Translations under genes and position numbers: made by a program
Origin: Saccharina japonica
Taxonomy: Eukaryota > Sar > Phaeophyceae > Laminariales > Laminariaceae
Length of the DNA stretch: 64,000 nucleotides
Direction: 5' to 3'
Assembly: GCA_008828725.1 (NCBI GenBank)
Contig: MEHQ01001643.1
Span: forward strand, 536,610-600,609
The notes under the pieces: model-generated
What the model was told of the DNA's origin: nothing
The model's input: the letters and a program-made list of their open reading frames with translations, nothing else
Databases searched by the model: none
Shown: in pieces, positions 47,222-59,290 of the stretch
How positions within the stretch are numbered: position 1 is the stretch's first letter
How the letters are laid out: every line of letters begins with the position of its first letter

Positions 47222-47872
47222 GAGGGGGGGGGGGGGGGGGGGAGGGGGGGGGGTGGGTGTGGGGGGGAGGGGGGGGGGGGGGGGGGGAGGGGGGGGGGTG
47301 GGTGTGGGGGGGAGGGGGGGGGGGGGGGGGGGAGGGGGGGGGGTGGGTGTGGGGGGGAGGGGGGGGGGGGGGGGGGGAGGGGGGGGGGTGGGTGTGGGGG
47401 GGAGGGGGGGGGGGGGGGGGGGAGGGGGGGGGGTGGGTGTGGGGGGGAGGGGGGGGGGGGGGGGGGGAGGGGGGGGGGTGGGTGTGGGGGGGAGGGGGGG
47501 GGGGGGGGGGGGAGGGGGGGGGGTGGGTGTGGGGGGGAGGGGGGGGGGGGGGGGGGGAGGGGGGGGGGTGGGTGTGGGGGGGAGGGGGGGGGGGGGGGGG
47601 GGAGGGGGGGGGGTGGGTGTGGGGGGGAGGGGGGGGGGGGGGGGGGGAGGGGGGGGGGTGGGTGTGGGGGGGAGGGGGGGGGGGGGGGGGGGAGGGGGGG
47701 GGGTGGGTGTGGGGGGGAGGGGGGGGGGGGGGGGGGGAGGGGGGGGGGTGGGTGTGGGGGGGAGGGGGGGGGGGGGGGGGGGAGGGGGGGGGGTGGGTGT
47801 GGGGGGGAGGGGGGGGGGGGGGGGGGGAGGGGGGGGGGTGGGTGTGGGGGGGAGGGGGGGGGGGGGGGGGGC
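47222..47872. repeat. G-rich minisatellite, 45-bp unit, 14 copies
   Basis: The landmark TGGGTGT recurs at 45-bp steps from 47254 to 47839. Apart from this word, the unit is almost all G with two interrupting A. Unit copies look identical. Because 45 is a multiple of three, every frame stays open across it, so open frames here are not evidence of a gene. Confidence 0.92.
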
Positions 47873-47905
47873 GTGTTGTGGATTCATGAAGCCGTTTATT
47901 ACTGA

Positions 47906-47955
47906 AAACCCCCATTTTTGTCGTGTGCGGTCAACGCACGCAGATATAGGAGGAG
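47906..47955 (+). repeat. 50-bp direct repeat, copy 2
   Basis: Identical over 50 bp to 45336-45385; the flanks differ on both sides. Confidence 0.9.
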
Positions 47956-48610
47956 TCAACAAAAAGCAAAAAGCAAGTATCATGGATGGGTGGGGTGGGT
48001 TTTGGGTGGGGTTGGTGGTGTTGACTGGCGTTTGGAGTAAGCAAGTGTTTTTTTTTTCTTTCTTTCTTTCTCTCGTTGTGCCACCTTTTTCGGTGTTTTG
48101 CGAGTCCTAATCTGGTGACGGTTTTTACGCTGAAAGCTGCGCCGGATAGATGGGCTGCAGAAAACGACTATTATAGTTCCAAGCTAACGGTAGCATAATT
48201 TGGGTCCCTTTGCTACCTTTCGATGGGGAGACGTGAGAGACGCTAGCGCGATACTACCACCCTCCCACCGGATAGACGACGATCCAAAACTGAGCTCTGG
48301 AGTTTTTATTTTCATTTTTTTCGTCTGAGAGTTCGTTTTTTTTCTGTCCTTGCTGTTCCGGTTTGATGGGGGGGCGTGCGTGCGTGTGCGTGCTGGTCGT
48401 TTTCATGTGTAGGTTTTTTTTTTTTTTGGTTTGTGGTATAAAGAGCATGGATAGTAATAACATGCTTTTTTGAATTTAGCGACAGGGTGTTAAAGTGAGT
48501 CACAGTAGTAGGGGATGAAAAATGAGGGGTGGGTCGGTTGGGTTGGGTTGGGTAGGTAGTACATTATATGCCGGCGGCGATGGCTAAAACGGAAAACAAC
48601 CGAGAATTAA

Positions 48611-48613
<3 letters not shown>

Positions 48614-48653
<40 letters not shown>
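48614..48653 (+). repeat. (CTG)13 microsatellite
   Basis: Thirteen CTG units in intergenic sequence; a shorter run (about nine) lies at 50371-50397. Confidence 0.88.
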
Positions 48654-48656
<3 letters not shown>

Positions 48657-50687
48657 GTACGTAGTATACGGTAGTTTGGATGGTGGTTCACGCATCGCGC
48701 TTTTTTTATGGGCTTGAAGGAGAAGGGTGATGGCATGGGTGGATATTGATGATGATGTGATCGTTTCGTTAGGGGCGCGGTCGTAGGTAGGCTTAAGGCC
48801 AAGTGGTGATGGATGTGTTTTGCTTGGTGAGTGACGTTTGAGGGTGGCGGGGGGGGGGTCCGGGGAACAGACCGATCGGCAGTAAGCCAGCAGCATGTTT
48901 CATCCTTCCAAGCCTGAAGAAAGCCAGAAGACACCTTGAATATTTTTTTTCTGCCGGCGACATCTCTCGCCTCTACTACGGTATTATATACTACGTACGA
49001 GATTATTTTTTCGTTTTTTTTTTTCGCCATCGTTATCGTGGACGATGATCGATGGTGATTTTTTTTTCATCATGGTTTATGGTTTTATTGGTTGCGTGTG
49101 TTTTTTTGTTCATCATGAAATATGTTTTTTTTGGTTGCGTGCTTTTTTTCACTCGCTCTTCATGTTTCTTGAATTACTATGTACCAGGTATACGCGTAGT
49201 GTTGTACCGCTGCTACTACTTTTACGTACGACTACTTTAGTGTTTGCGTCTCTGCTAGATCTATGGCTGTCGTTGAGCTTCGTGCACGCACGGCGTCCTA
49301 TGCAACCCCAACCTACTTACAGAGTATAATGGTGCCGGCCCTTTAATGAGAAACCGGGATATCGGCCCAGGCTATCTAGATGTACTATTAATATCAATAA
49401 CCCTTTTACCCAAAGTAGTGCACTGACTGGCTGTACATTCGTACACCTGAAATCTGAGTCTGATTCCAAGTGTTTCGTCCCCACCACGGGAGATGGGAGC
49501 GCAGTCCTAATAAGCCGCATGCCTAAACGGGTTATGACCCTTTTACTACTGGAAATAGTATACCACACTAAATTAAAGTGCTTTGTCCCGAAAAACGTGG
49601 GCGCGGTTCTAAAAGCATGTATGATATGTCTTACCTCACAAAAATGGGTGTGTTCCACACTCCATGAATCAGTATAAACGTTCACACCTTTTTTCTTTCT
49701 TTTTTTTCGGGAAATCTACCCCTGAGTTTCTTACGGGTCTTTTATATTTCTCGCGAGAGCCCGCCGGTAGTGCTTGTAGTAAAAAATATCTATACCAGGT
49801 AGGGTAACAACTTTTTCTCTTTTTTTTTTTCGGTTGCGGATGTAAGGGTTGTGTTACAACTTGCGCCACCCAAACGCTACCTTCGTTGTTCATACATATA
49901 TAGGTAGCAATGTGTGTGTATGATGAGGTTTAACATGGCGTAAAGAAAACAGCAACGTCGAAGTCTGTTTCTTTCATCATAAAGCAGCACGTCAACTAAC
50001 TGTTGTAAGTAGCCGCGTGAACTACGGCAGTGTTGCCGATCTCACATGATTTAATATGATTCGCTCGTTGCCATGACCTAGCCCGTGATCACGTAAAAGC
50101 AACCAATGCACCTACCTACTACTACTGCTGCTGATTGTCGGCGTACGTACAACCACCAACCGAAATTGCTGTACACCTCCTCAGCTAATACCATGCCTCC
50201 TCCTCCTGGATAATAATTCCCCCCTCCCCCCGCCGCCCTCCCTCTTTCTAGTGATGTTTGTGCCGCTCAAATGATGTATGTGCCTTTCGCTATTAGGGTG
50301 GTCCCTGAGCCTTCAAGCCAGCTCGGATCAAGTACACACCACATTCTACCTGGTTCTGGTACATACTACCATCCTGCTGCTGCTGCTGCTGCTGCTGTGT
50401 TCTTCGTGATCGGCCCGATTTGTGAGCCTTCATGCACCTTGAACCAAGTACTTATTACCAGGTACCACCCAAAATGAATACCGGTACCATGTTTTTGTAG
50501 TTCATGTGCGCTCTTGGCTTGGCCATGGGGGGGGTAGGGGCCATTTGTAAGCCGTTTGTGAACCTGTAAGCATTTTAGACCAAGTCAAGTGCTTATAACA
50601 CCAACCAGTACCATATATGTACTGGTATTATTGTATATGCCCTGCCTGACATCATATTTTTCTTTGGTATGATATTATTATATTTGC

Positions 50688-50748
50688 CATCCGACAATGT
50701 GCAGCATGAGCTTCAACATTGATCACTCATAACATTCTCAAAAGCAGA
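50688..50748 (+). repeat. Dispersed repeat family E
   Basis: GCCATCCGACAATGTGCAGC, ATGAGCTTCAACATTGATCA, CTCATAACATTC. Related copies at 58937-58995 (+), 59400-59470 (-), 61450-61530 (-) and a fragment at 53940-53985 (+). Confidence 0.65.
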
Positions 50749-50756
50749 GTATCATC

Positions 50757-50890
50757 ACGGGGGGCCATAGTAAACACTAGTAAATAGGACCTACGGTACA
50801 CTCTTAAATACCTATATATATAATAATATATATATATTTCACTATTTTTACTGAGAATATTTGGTCCTATTTACTATGGTCCTCCATAAT
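50757..50890. mobile_element. MITE-like element, family A
   Basis: Left end ACGGGGGGCCATAGTAAAC, right end GGTCCTATTTACTATGG and CCTCCATAAT. The centre carries an expanded (TA)n run. Confidence 0.8.
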
Positions 50891-51899
50891 ATAGTTGTGA
50901 GCTCAAAAACTTCGCAACAGGGACGATTCGGGATTTTTCAATCGTGTTGGATCTAATATTTTTTCATATACTATTATGTTTATAGCATGTATCATGCCCT
51001 GCCTGACAGCATGCTTGTCTTGCAGTGCGTACGATAGTTATGCGCTCAAAAACGTCGTGACCGGGTCGATTTTTGTGAGCTTTCAAGCATCTTGGGGACC
51101 AAGTACGAGTTCGTACGTGCGTAGTGCATTTATTTGCATTTGCATTTTTGTAAAAAAGTTGAGAAAAAAAAAGACACATCTCACCTGTGAGATCGAAAAA
51201 ACTCCGAGAAACTCTCGTACCAGGTTTATGTCTACGACTTGTATAACAAGAGTAGGGAACCCCTGTTAATAAGGCAGTATCCCGATATAAGGCGGTCTAA
51301 ACAGCTTGGCGCCACTGGGGAATTCCACTCATGACCTAGAACGAATAGTGCGGCTTCCCTCTACAAGGCGGTCATATTGCTGTCTCTGGCACACCACCAC
51401 CTTGCCGTACTGAGGGACACCTTTACTACTAAATACTACTGCTGCATATATACCATCTGGGCATAAATGTAAGCACCACTTGGTCTTCAAAATCGTGAAT
51501 TAACGCTCCTTATATTTATGTCCAGAGAGTTATAATACTACTGCCTGTACGAGTACCAGGTATGCATTTATTTGCAAGCTGCTTGTGTGTGATATTCCGA
51601 TCGCGCGTGCAATTTCAGCTATTCCGTCGCGGGACATTATTATTGTTGTTGTGCGAATTTGATAGACTTTGTTATGGCTGTACGCACGTATTGACCGAAT
51701 TGATATACATACATATATATGTCATGTACGTGGTGTTTTGTGTGCGCGTGTGTTTTTTTTTGTGTTCGACCAGCACCATCCATCCATCCGTTTCTTCGAT
51801 GGTCGTCGCCATAATACCAACACGATGACATATATATATGTGTGTGTTCCCCTCAAACCCCGTTACAGTCAATAGTTTGCGCGATGGAAGTATCCCACG

Positions 51900-51980
51900 C
51901 AGCTATTAATAGCAAAGATGAGTTTCGACGAAATCCTTGATCTCACAGCTATTAATAGCTGTCGTTTTTTTTTTTTTCTC
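51900..51980 (+). repeat. Dispersed repeat family D
   Basis: AAAGATGAGTTTCGACGAAA then TCACAGC, between two CTATTAATAG palindromes, with a T-tract after it. Other copies at 55395-55440 (+), 63872-63920 (+), 58270-58330 (-) and 59825-59895 (-). Confidence 0.7.
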
Positions 51981-51994
51981 TATATATACCAGGT

Positions 51995-52160
51995 ATATGT
52001 GCGTGTTGCCTTCACATCTTTCTACCCAACTACACCAGGGCACCCAGTCAGTGTCCGTCCTGGCTATTTATCCTAAGAGAGATGCAAATTATGTGGTCAC
52101 CGACTGAGGCAGAGAACAACTTATTATGTATTACGAGTATAAACATACCCTGGTACCACT
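51995..52160 (+). repeat. Dispersed repeat family C, diverged subtype
   Basis: TTCACATCTTTCTACCC, CACCCAGTCAGTGTCCGTCC, CCTAAGAGAGATGCAAATTA, TGTGGTCACCGACTGAGG. It shares its subtype with the 63.3-kb copy. Confidence 0.7.
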
Positions 52161-52391
52161 TTGTACCGAAATATGATCACCGTTTGAATTGCATATTAAT
52201 ATGAAAACGTTGCTTATATCCAAGGGCGGAGTAGTATGATATACCTGGTATGATCCTACATGCTGATGCATGTCGCTACTTTGGAGTGTCATAGCCCATA
52301 CTCACTCGTAGTGTTGCGACGAGTCTCTCATGGTATCATTCATGGTGTTTTGTTGTGTCTTTTATCTCTGATGATTCATGCCATAGCCAAC

Positions 52392-52433
52392 CTATGGGCT
52401 ATGACCCTCCAAAAAAAGGGTCATAGCCCATAG
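52392..52433. repeat. Foldback hairpin, 17-bp perfect arms
   Basis: CTATGGGCTATGACCCT at 52392-52408, its complement at 52417-52433, with an A-rich loop of 8. Same arms as at 53486-53533. Confidence 0.8.
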
Positions 52434-52798
52434 TAGCCAACAGCAAACAAGGAGGACAGATAGGATAACACGGAATGGGATAACCTCTCGGTTCGGATGG
52501 GGTGATCTCATGTGAACAGCAAACAAGGATATAGGATAACACGGAATAGGGTACTATGATATGACACCACACTATCTATGTTCGAATATGTACGGATCGT
52601 TTGAGTCTTACCATTCATGCGTGAACGGTCTTTATTTTTCCGGATCTATGGAGTATGGAGTGGTAGCTGGGCCTTGGGGATGACCCTCCTCGTGTTATCG
52701 CGCTATTTATATACCGCTCTGATGCGAAATATAAGGGCAATTTCGGTTGAATGTTAATATGTATACGGTCGATATATGATATACTCTGGATCATAGCC

Positions 52799-53134
52799 GG
52801 TCGCCCCGGTGGGCTAGCAGGTAACCACGAAGCCTGTAAGCGTCAAGAAAGCGAGTTCGAGCCCCGCCGAGTGCATGCTCTTAGGCACTTTTTCTCGCAA
52901 AAAATATCTTGACTAGCAGAAAGCGCGGGAGCGTGAGTTAGCAAAATTCGATGAAAGTCGACGAGCGTTGGGAAGGCTGAACCCTCTGCGCGATAAAAAT
53001 GAAGGCAAGAACCGTAGTGGGGGAGGAGGGAGAGGAGCCTACTTTGTGACCCCGGATCTGCGTTACGACTAGGGAGGGAGAGACGGAAGTGCGAAGATAA
53101 TAAATGGGATGGAAAAAAAAAAAAAAAAAAAAAA
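52799..53134 (+). mobile_element. tRNA-derived SINE copy, full length
   Basis: Head GGTCGCCCCGGTGGGCTAGC with B-box GAGTTCGAGCCCC, conserved body (ACCGTAGTGGGGGAGG, TGTGACCCCGGATCTG) and a 22-nt A tail after AATAAATGGGATGG. The long uninterrupted tail suggests recent insertion. Confidence 0.88.
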
Positions 53135-53212
53135 GTGGTACTATTAATCTATTAACCTATACCCTCTTGGAGTTTTATAGGGGAAACCTGACGATATCAG
53201 TAGTGATGACTA

Positions 53213-53341
53213 TTACGGGGGGGCATAGTGAACACTAGTAAATAGGACCTTCGGTACACACAAACACCTATACATTTCCCCAATTTTACTAACAGTATTT
53301 GGTCCTATTTACTACTACAGTAGTGTTTACTAGGGTCCCCA
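53213..53341. mobile_element. MITE-like element, family A
   Basis: Left end ACGGGGGGGCATAGTGAACA, core CACCTATACATTTCCCC, right arm GGTCCTATTTACTAC and TTTACTAGGGTCCCC. The right end carries a small duplication. Confidence 0.75.
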
Positions 53342-53485
53342 GCAACGGCCACTGCGCGATTGAGGGGTGGTATGTGGTATCATATGTGCAAGTTGACGGT
53401 CGAGTTTCAACGCAACAAGGAAGGGGTCGTGCGGAATGGGCGCACCGCGATCCCCGCACCCGCACTACGTACTGCTGCTGGGCTA

Positions 53486-53533
53486 TATGGGCTATGACCC
53501 TCCAAAAAAAGGACTGGAGGGTCATAGCCCATA
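53486..53533. repeat. Foldback hairpin, 19-bp perfect arms
   Basis: TATGGGCTATGACCCTCCA at 53486-53504, exact complement at 53515-53533, loop AAAAAAGGAC. Confidence 0.82.
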
Positions 53534-54622
53534 CGACGCTGCTGGACGTTCACGCTTCTCGCTGTGCCCGTAGACAGCAGTTGATATAATATTATATATC
53601 GTAGCACCAAACAAAGTTGTCATTCTCTTGGTCGCTATCGAGGGTCGAGGGGTCTTGATCAGTATCAATACGGGGTCAATATATCAAGACTACTTGTACG
53701 CTGTGCGTATACTGCTGACACGCCGCTGCTTGATGCGTGCGGTGCTCGCTCGTACCCTCCTGGTTTATCCTCATGATGACTTCAACGGCTTGAACATATC
53801 TGCTTGTTTGTGTTCTGCTTGGAAGTATACCTGGTATATAGTATACATGATGCGATGATGCGATGAGTATGTACCGTCCCTGAAAACATAAACATCAGCA
53901 TCATCATTATTATATACCATACCTGGTACTACGCACAGTATTTTGCAGCATGAAGGAGATTCAACGCTGGTCACTCAAAAATATTCGCCGGAAAAAGAAG
54001 AAAAAAGCAAGCAAGGGAACAAACCATGATAACAACAAAAAGCACACCAAGTGTGCACGGAGTCTATATAAATTAACTCCCTTACTTACTAGTAGTTACG
54101 TTTTTTTTTCCCTGCTTCACCTCTATCCACTTCAATTAGTATACTGTTTGTCCTTGCTCCTTCCTTAGCATCAAATGAAATGTATTCATTGTTCTGTTCA
54201 TTGTTTTGTATCACCATCCCAACCAAGCCTCCCCCTCTCTCCCCGACCCCCCCCTCCCCCCCACCTCACATAGCAATTTTCCGGGTAGGAGCAAGAAAGA
54301 GAGGCTTATTCACTCACTCACCACTTCCATGTTTGTTGTTGTTGTTGTTGTTGTCTTCACATTAAACTCGTTTCAGTTGCTAATCCCTGTAGTCTGATCT
54401 AGCAAGATCACAGCCCGTGGTCACAAAAGTGCTAGAGCTGGTCACTATTAATAATACTACGGGAGAACAAAGTGACCAGAACCGAATCTGGCGCGTAAAC
54501 ATAATAGCGGGATACCTGGTTTTTCGGTCCATCGTCGGTTCTGATTTCTATGGTCCCCCTCCCTAGCAGCTACGAGTAAGGTGTATTGTTACCCGGGGCC
54601 ACACGTAGTAATACATAGGTCC

Positions 54623-54944
54623 GGTCGCCCCGGTGGGCTATAGACGAGTAGTGGTGCCCTCGAATGCTGCTGCTGCTGCTGCTAAGAATTGACTTCGTGA
54701 GTTCGAATCCCACGTGGGCCAGACTTTTGACTTTATTATTCACAAAACTAAAAAAAAAAAAGAGGGAAAGAAAGGGCTAAAGTCTTCTCGCGATTACAAT
54801 CCAAGGCACAAGCCGTAGTGGGGAGAAGGGGGGAAGCGCCAACTTTGTGACCCCGGATCTGAGTTACGACTACTAAGGAGAGAGAGAAAGGAAGGGCGAA
54901 GATAGTAAATGGGATGGGCGGGGAAAACCCAGAAAGAGAAAAAA
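54623..54944 (+). mobile_element. tRNA-derived SINE copy with a CTG run in the head
   Basis: Head GGTCGCCCCGGTGGGCTA, then a six-copy CTG run (54664-54684) in the anticodon-arm region, B-box GAGTTCGAATCCCACG, and a diverged body ending in GTAAATGGGATGGG. The triplet expansion inside the head is unlike the other copies. Confidence 0.8.
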
Positions 54945-55143
54945 GTGATCAGAACTAAATATGGTGTCTAAACGCAGGGAGATGCATGGTGTTTGGGTCC
55001 ATGGCGGGTTCTAATTACTACCGGTACGTATGGTCCCCCATAATAAGTAGTATTAAAATGGATAGACTGACTCCTGCACTACTTGCTTACGAGTTGGTGG
55101 TTTATTTCTATTACTATTTAATTATGTATTTCCATATTTAGTA

Positions 55144-55332
55144 TTCCCATGTATTATTTTCGCCCTCTTCTTTTTTTCTCTCTCCCTGCTTTCAGTCGTA
55201 ACTCAAATCCGGAGTCACATGTAGCAGGCTCTCCTCCCCCTCCCCACCACGGTTCGTCCGTTCACTTGTATTGCGAGTAGACCTTTAGAAAGCCCATTCT
55301 TCCCTCGTCGACTCGCTTCGTACTATTAATAG
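55144..55332 (-). mobile_element. Truncated SINE copy
   Basis: On the minus strand the SINE body is recognisable (ACCGTGGTGGGGAGG, TGTGACTCCGGATTTGAG, then GGGCGAAAATAATACATGGG). The tRNA head is missing; the copy ends next to CTATTAATAG. Confidence 0.75.
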
Positions 55333-55837
55333 GTATTATAACACACACTTATATCATATGTCATCATCGAATATACTGATGATGTATATATAAGATGAGT
55401 TTCGACCAAATCCTCGATATCACAGCTGTTGTTTTTTAACTGTTTAAAGTATAATACCTGGTACAGTTACGTAGTATATAGTTAAGTATATGGTATGTTA
55501 TTTATTTTACTAACCAAAACTTCTCTACATGGCAACCAAGAAGCATCTCAGGCATGGCTTGGGCCAACATCAACTACAGTAGCTCACTGTAAGCATGCAT
55601 CCGCACGACGACTATTATTAAATTATTACAGAAGGCGCATATATATATATATGCATTAAACAGTGCTCAGAACCTATATACGATTAACCCAAAAAAACGC
55701 ATTATCCCCCTATGATATGTTTACTGACACAAAATTTGGTGCATGATTACTATGTTCCCCCGTATTAGTATACGAAGTTATATAGTGCTGCGCATTCTGA
55801 TGCAGACTTTTTGGCTGTTACTTGCTTGCATTGGAAT

Positions 55838-56025
55838 TCGGCGAACGGGCTGCAGTCTTCTCGCGATAAAAAAGCACAAAAGGCACGAACCGTAGTGGGG
55901 AGGAGGGGGATAAGAGCCTATACTCTGTGTGACCCCGGATCTGAGCTACTACTACTACTACTAGGAGGGAGAGAGAGAGAGAAAGAACGGCAAACATAAT
56001 AAATGGGATGAAGAAAAAAACACAC

Positions 56026-56077
<52 letters not shown>

Positions 56078-56078
56078 C
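55838..56078 (+). mobile_element. SINE copy lacking the head, with an expanded CAA tail
   Basis: Body from GCAGTCTTCTCGCGAT through ACCGTAGTGGGGAGGAGG and CCCCGGATCTGAGC to AATAAATGGGATG. The tail has become a long (CAA)n tract, 56028-56078. Confidence 0.78.
56028..56078. repeat. (CAA)n microsatellite at a SINE tail
   Basis: About 16 CAA units continuing the A tail of the SINE at 55838. Confidence 0.85.
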
Positions 56079-56852
56079 GAAACTGTCACTCAGCCACCTC
56101 CCTACCTCTGAGCAGCCTGTCTGTGCTGCTTCGTGTGACGGGTGGATGGATGTGGATGCTGTACCTACATGATCGTCACTTTGTTTTTGGACACATTTCC
56201 CCTTCAATTCTCAAAGGGGTGAGAAGACGACATGCTTCGTTATCAGGTCCACCCCCCCCCTCCCCCCTGCTGAATACCGAGGCAAAAACCTTACGAAGAC
56301 ACCGAATGATTGAACATTGAAGTACACACTGTAGCCACCACCACAAACAAGGTGTTGACAACGTTCGCTACGCCTGCCTGATAATGGTGTTCTACATTGC
56401 CCAATGTTTCCACAAGGATTGTTTTACACAGCACAGATGGGCAAAGGGAAGGGGTGCACCGGCCACCTGTGTTGTCGAAATGGTGCTATTTTATGCAGTA
56501 CATAGGTAGCCCCTTTAAGGGACCCTGCGGGGTTGGAGTTCCCCTTCTACGGACGTTCCTTATCAGATTTGGTACCGGCCCCTTACAATCAATAGTGGTA
56601 AAAAACGATGCGCAGAAATTTGAGGTCCCTTATATAGGTCCCTTCACGCTTGGAGTATTTTCAAAACATTTGTTTTTGGGAGTCCTCGGTTTTGTGCGGG
56701 GTAGACTGAGCTCTACAACAATTAAATATTGACAATTATATTTGGCGGGATCTCTAAGAACGATTGAGTCAATAGTAACAGTTCCACCATATTTCCGAGT
56801 ATGTTTTATCCCCAAAAATGCAGGTAGGTGCTGTTCCAAAACGGGGCTATTA

Positions 56853-56954
56853 CCGGACACCCTAGTAAACAGGACCTATGGTACACCCAAAAACCTACAT
56901 GTTTCCCTACGTTTACAGCAACATTTTGGTCCTATTTACTATGGCCCCCAGTAA
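56853..56954. mobile_element. MITE-like element, family A, diverged ends
   Basis: CTAGTAAACAGGACCTATGG on the left, CAAAAACCTACATGTTTCCC in the core, TTGGTCCTATTTACTATGG on the right. The outermost G and C runs are degraded. Confidence 0.72.
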
Positions 56955-57045
56955 AACCTACTAAAATACCATTTCTATCGCCGCGTTTACGTCCCTCGGG
57001 CGGGGTGGGGTGGCTCTGCATCTCCCCCAACCCTTGCAGCTATCT

Positions 57046-57143
57046 ATAAGCAGTAGACCTTTCAGGGCAGACATATTCCTGATCTGTATATAAGCAGTAG
57101 ACCTTTCAGGGCAGACAGATTCCTGATCTGTAGGATCTACTGT
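57046..57143 (+). repeat. Tandem duplication, about 47-bp unit
   Basis: TATAAGCAGTAGACCTTTCA, GGGCAGACA and ATTCCTGATCTGTA occur twice in succession with one base difference. Confidence 0.8.
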
Positions 57144-57576
57144 AGCTCTTCATGTTTCGGGTGGGAGCCGTACGAAGTATAGAGTCTGCTTTATGGTCTA
57201 TTAATAGAACGTGTTTCCTGGGTTGGGCGTGTACTTTACAAATCCTGCACGACGTATCGTAACGGCAGGTGATGACCTAGTGTAGATGATCTGTCTGTAG
57301 ATAGATAGATCATGATCTGTCTGATCTGTCCAATCTGTCTGATCTGGTGTGAAATATTTTGTTGGCGTAGCGTAACAAACGATCCCATGGGTATATATAC
57401 TATCGCGAAAAAATAGAAAGCACGGAGGGAAAAAACTGAGACTGCGTCAAGAAATAGGGTGTGATATTCACTCATTGTCACGCGGCCGAGCGGCTCTGAG
57501 CTCTGAGCTCTGAGCGCCTGACAAAAAGGGGCCTACCTTACTTATCTATATACGGGTACATGTCGGTGGCGCTTAT

Positions 57577-57708
57577 CTTGCGCGGGAAGAATCGTCTCGA
57601 AAACTGTAATTAAGCTTTGAGCATAAGAACCTCGACGAAGTGCTTGCGCGGGCAAAATCGGCTGGAAAACCGTAATTAAGCTTTGAGCAGAAGAACCTCG
57701 ATGAAGTG
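57577..57708 (+). repeat. Tandem duplication, 66-bp unit
   Basis: Copies start at 57577 and 57643 with CTTGCGCGGG; both contain GTAATTAAGCTTTGAGCA and AGAACCTCGA-GAAGTG. A few substitutions separate them. Confidence 0.82.
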
Positions 57709-57974
57709 CAAACCTATCCCACGCTAATTCCAAGTGGTTTGTCCCGAAAAAACGATGGTCCGGTGCAGCTCGAAAAGGGTTTATCTTCGGCTATTAATAG
57801 TTGCCTTTCACCTATCTATCTACTTCGTATGATATTATGATGAATGTTGTTAAATGTTATCTAGATAGTTATGCCATAACCCCTGAGGTGCTTATCTATA
57901 GACGGAAATGTAAGGACCGTTTGGTATTCGTATCTGGTTCCTTATAGCTGAGGGAGATACCTGGTATCATATAT

Positions 57975-58072
57975 ATCATACAGGATAACCCACTCAGAAC
58001 TAAAAAACAAATCTCTCATTAATTCCAAGTTGTTTTTCCCCAAACACTTGGGACCAGTTCTCAAGGGGTTAA
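57975..58072. repeat. Family B element, diverged
   Basis: Left arm AACCCACTCAGAAC, right arm TTCCAAGTTGTTTTTCCCC then GTTCTCAAGGGGTT. The arms match the 34.2-kb copy only in part. Confidence 0.5.
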
Positions 58073-58269
58073 CAAGTACCAGGCAGTGCCAGGTATTAAT
58101 GTACCAGGTAGTAAAAATAATGTGCATAATCACAGATATGTAAGTATCTCACATTAATGTGTTGCCACTTACAACATCTTATTAATTGGTTAATTTCAGT
58201 ACGAGCTACGGCAAGACGTAGAGGGTATAAAATCTGTAACATTGCCAGCCTGTTATATTAAAAAATTAA

Positions 58270-58330
58270 AAAAAACAACAGCTGTGAGCTCGAGGATTTT
58301 GTCGAAGCTCATCTTTGCTAGCTGAGTGTA
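58270..58330 (-). repeat. Dispersed repeat family D
   Basis: Minus-strand copy: AGCAAAGATGAGCTTCGAC, AAAATCCTCGAGCTCACAGC, GTTGTTTTTTT. Confidence 0.7.
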
Positions 58331-58679
58331 ATACTTCGATCGCGCGTACTTACGGATTTTATATGTCCTCATGTAGGATGTACATCCCGTATGAGGGGGA
58401 CATAATCTGAGGCTGTAGAATTCAGGAAGTGTGTGTATATAATAAGAGGTAGCTGGTAGCGCTTAAGAATGCCAAAAGCTACGAGTAAGGCTAACTAGAA
58501 TCATTGTGTGCACCAGGTATGTACGCAGCATTAAATATTTACACTTTCGTACCTCGAAGAAGTTGTAATAGAATGAGAGAGACGAATTTGGAAAATTTGG
58601 ATAATTTGGTTGGACCGGTGTAATTGATTGACTATTAACAGTGGACTACAAACAGTATACCTGGTAAGTTAATTCAGGA

Positions 58680-58772
58680 CTGCACTCATTAATAGTTTTG
58701 GGGACAAATTACTTGGAATCAGAGTCGAATATCCGCTTGCGTGCAGAGCAGCACTACTAAAAGGGGTAAATG
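58680..58772. repeat. Family B element, partial
   Basis: TTTTGGGGACAAATTACTTGG then AGTCGAATATCC, ending GCACTACTAAAAGGGG. One arm matches the 34.2-kb copy. Confidence 0.5.
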
Positions 58773-59290
58773 AGATAAACTATTTCGGAAAAATTGGATA
58801 GTTTGGATGGATGTGTATCTGATTGATGGGTCACAAGTAAGTTAATGAGAGTGAGTAACCGTAATTTGGAAAAAAAATGATAATTTGGTTGTGGTAATTG
58901 GATAATTTGGCTGCCATAATCATTTATTATTATTCTTACCATCCGACAACATGTTGTACGTGTAGAGCATTCAAGAGCTTCAACGTCGATCACTCAGAAG
59001 CACCTCCGAAAAAACGAACTACCAGGTATCATTTTTATAGAAAAAACACGGAAACAACTAAATTGAGCCTTATTATGTACAACAAGGTCTAACTCCTTTC
59101 TGTATACGACTTACTTCCGGCTTGAGGTAGGGATGGTGCCTCATTTTTTGGGCGCCTCACATGAGGAGAGGAGAGGAGAGGAGAGCTACAGACAGAGGTT
59201 AGCTCAATTCGTATCTCACCGGAAGCGTGACTTCGTACCGAGTACGTTTGGTTGCGCAACCCGACCTGTAATACTTCTGCGTGCTATATA

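Noticed and set aside
47200..48110. Long plus-strand open frames encoding Gly/Trp-rich repeats
   Set aside because: They exist only because the 45-bp unit contains no stop in any frame; there are no splice sites, conserved ends or start context.
48564..48896. Minus-strand frame with a Gln run
   Set aside because: The run is only the complement of (CTG)13 in intergenic sequence.
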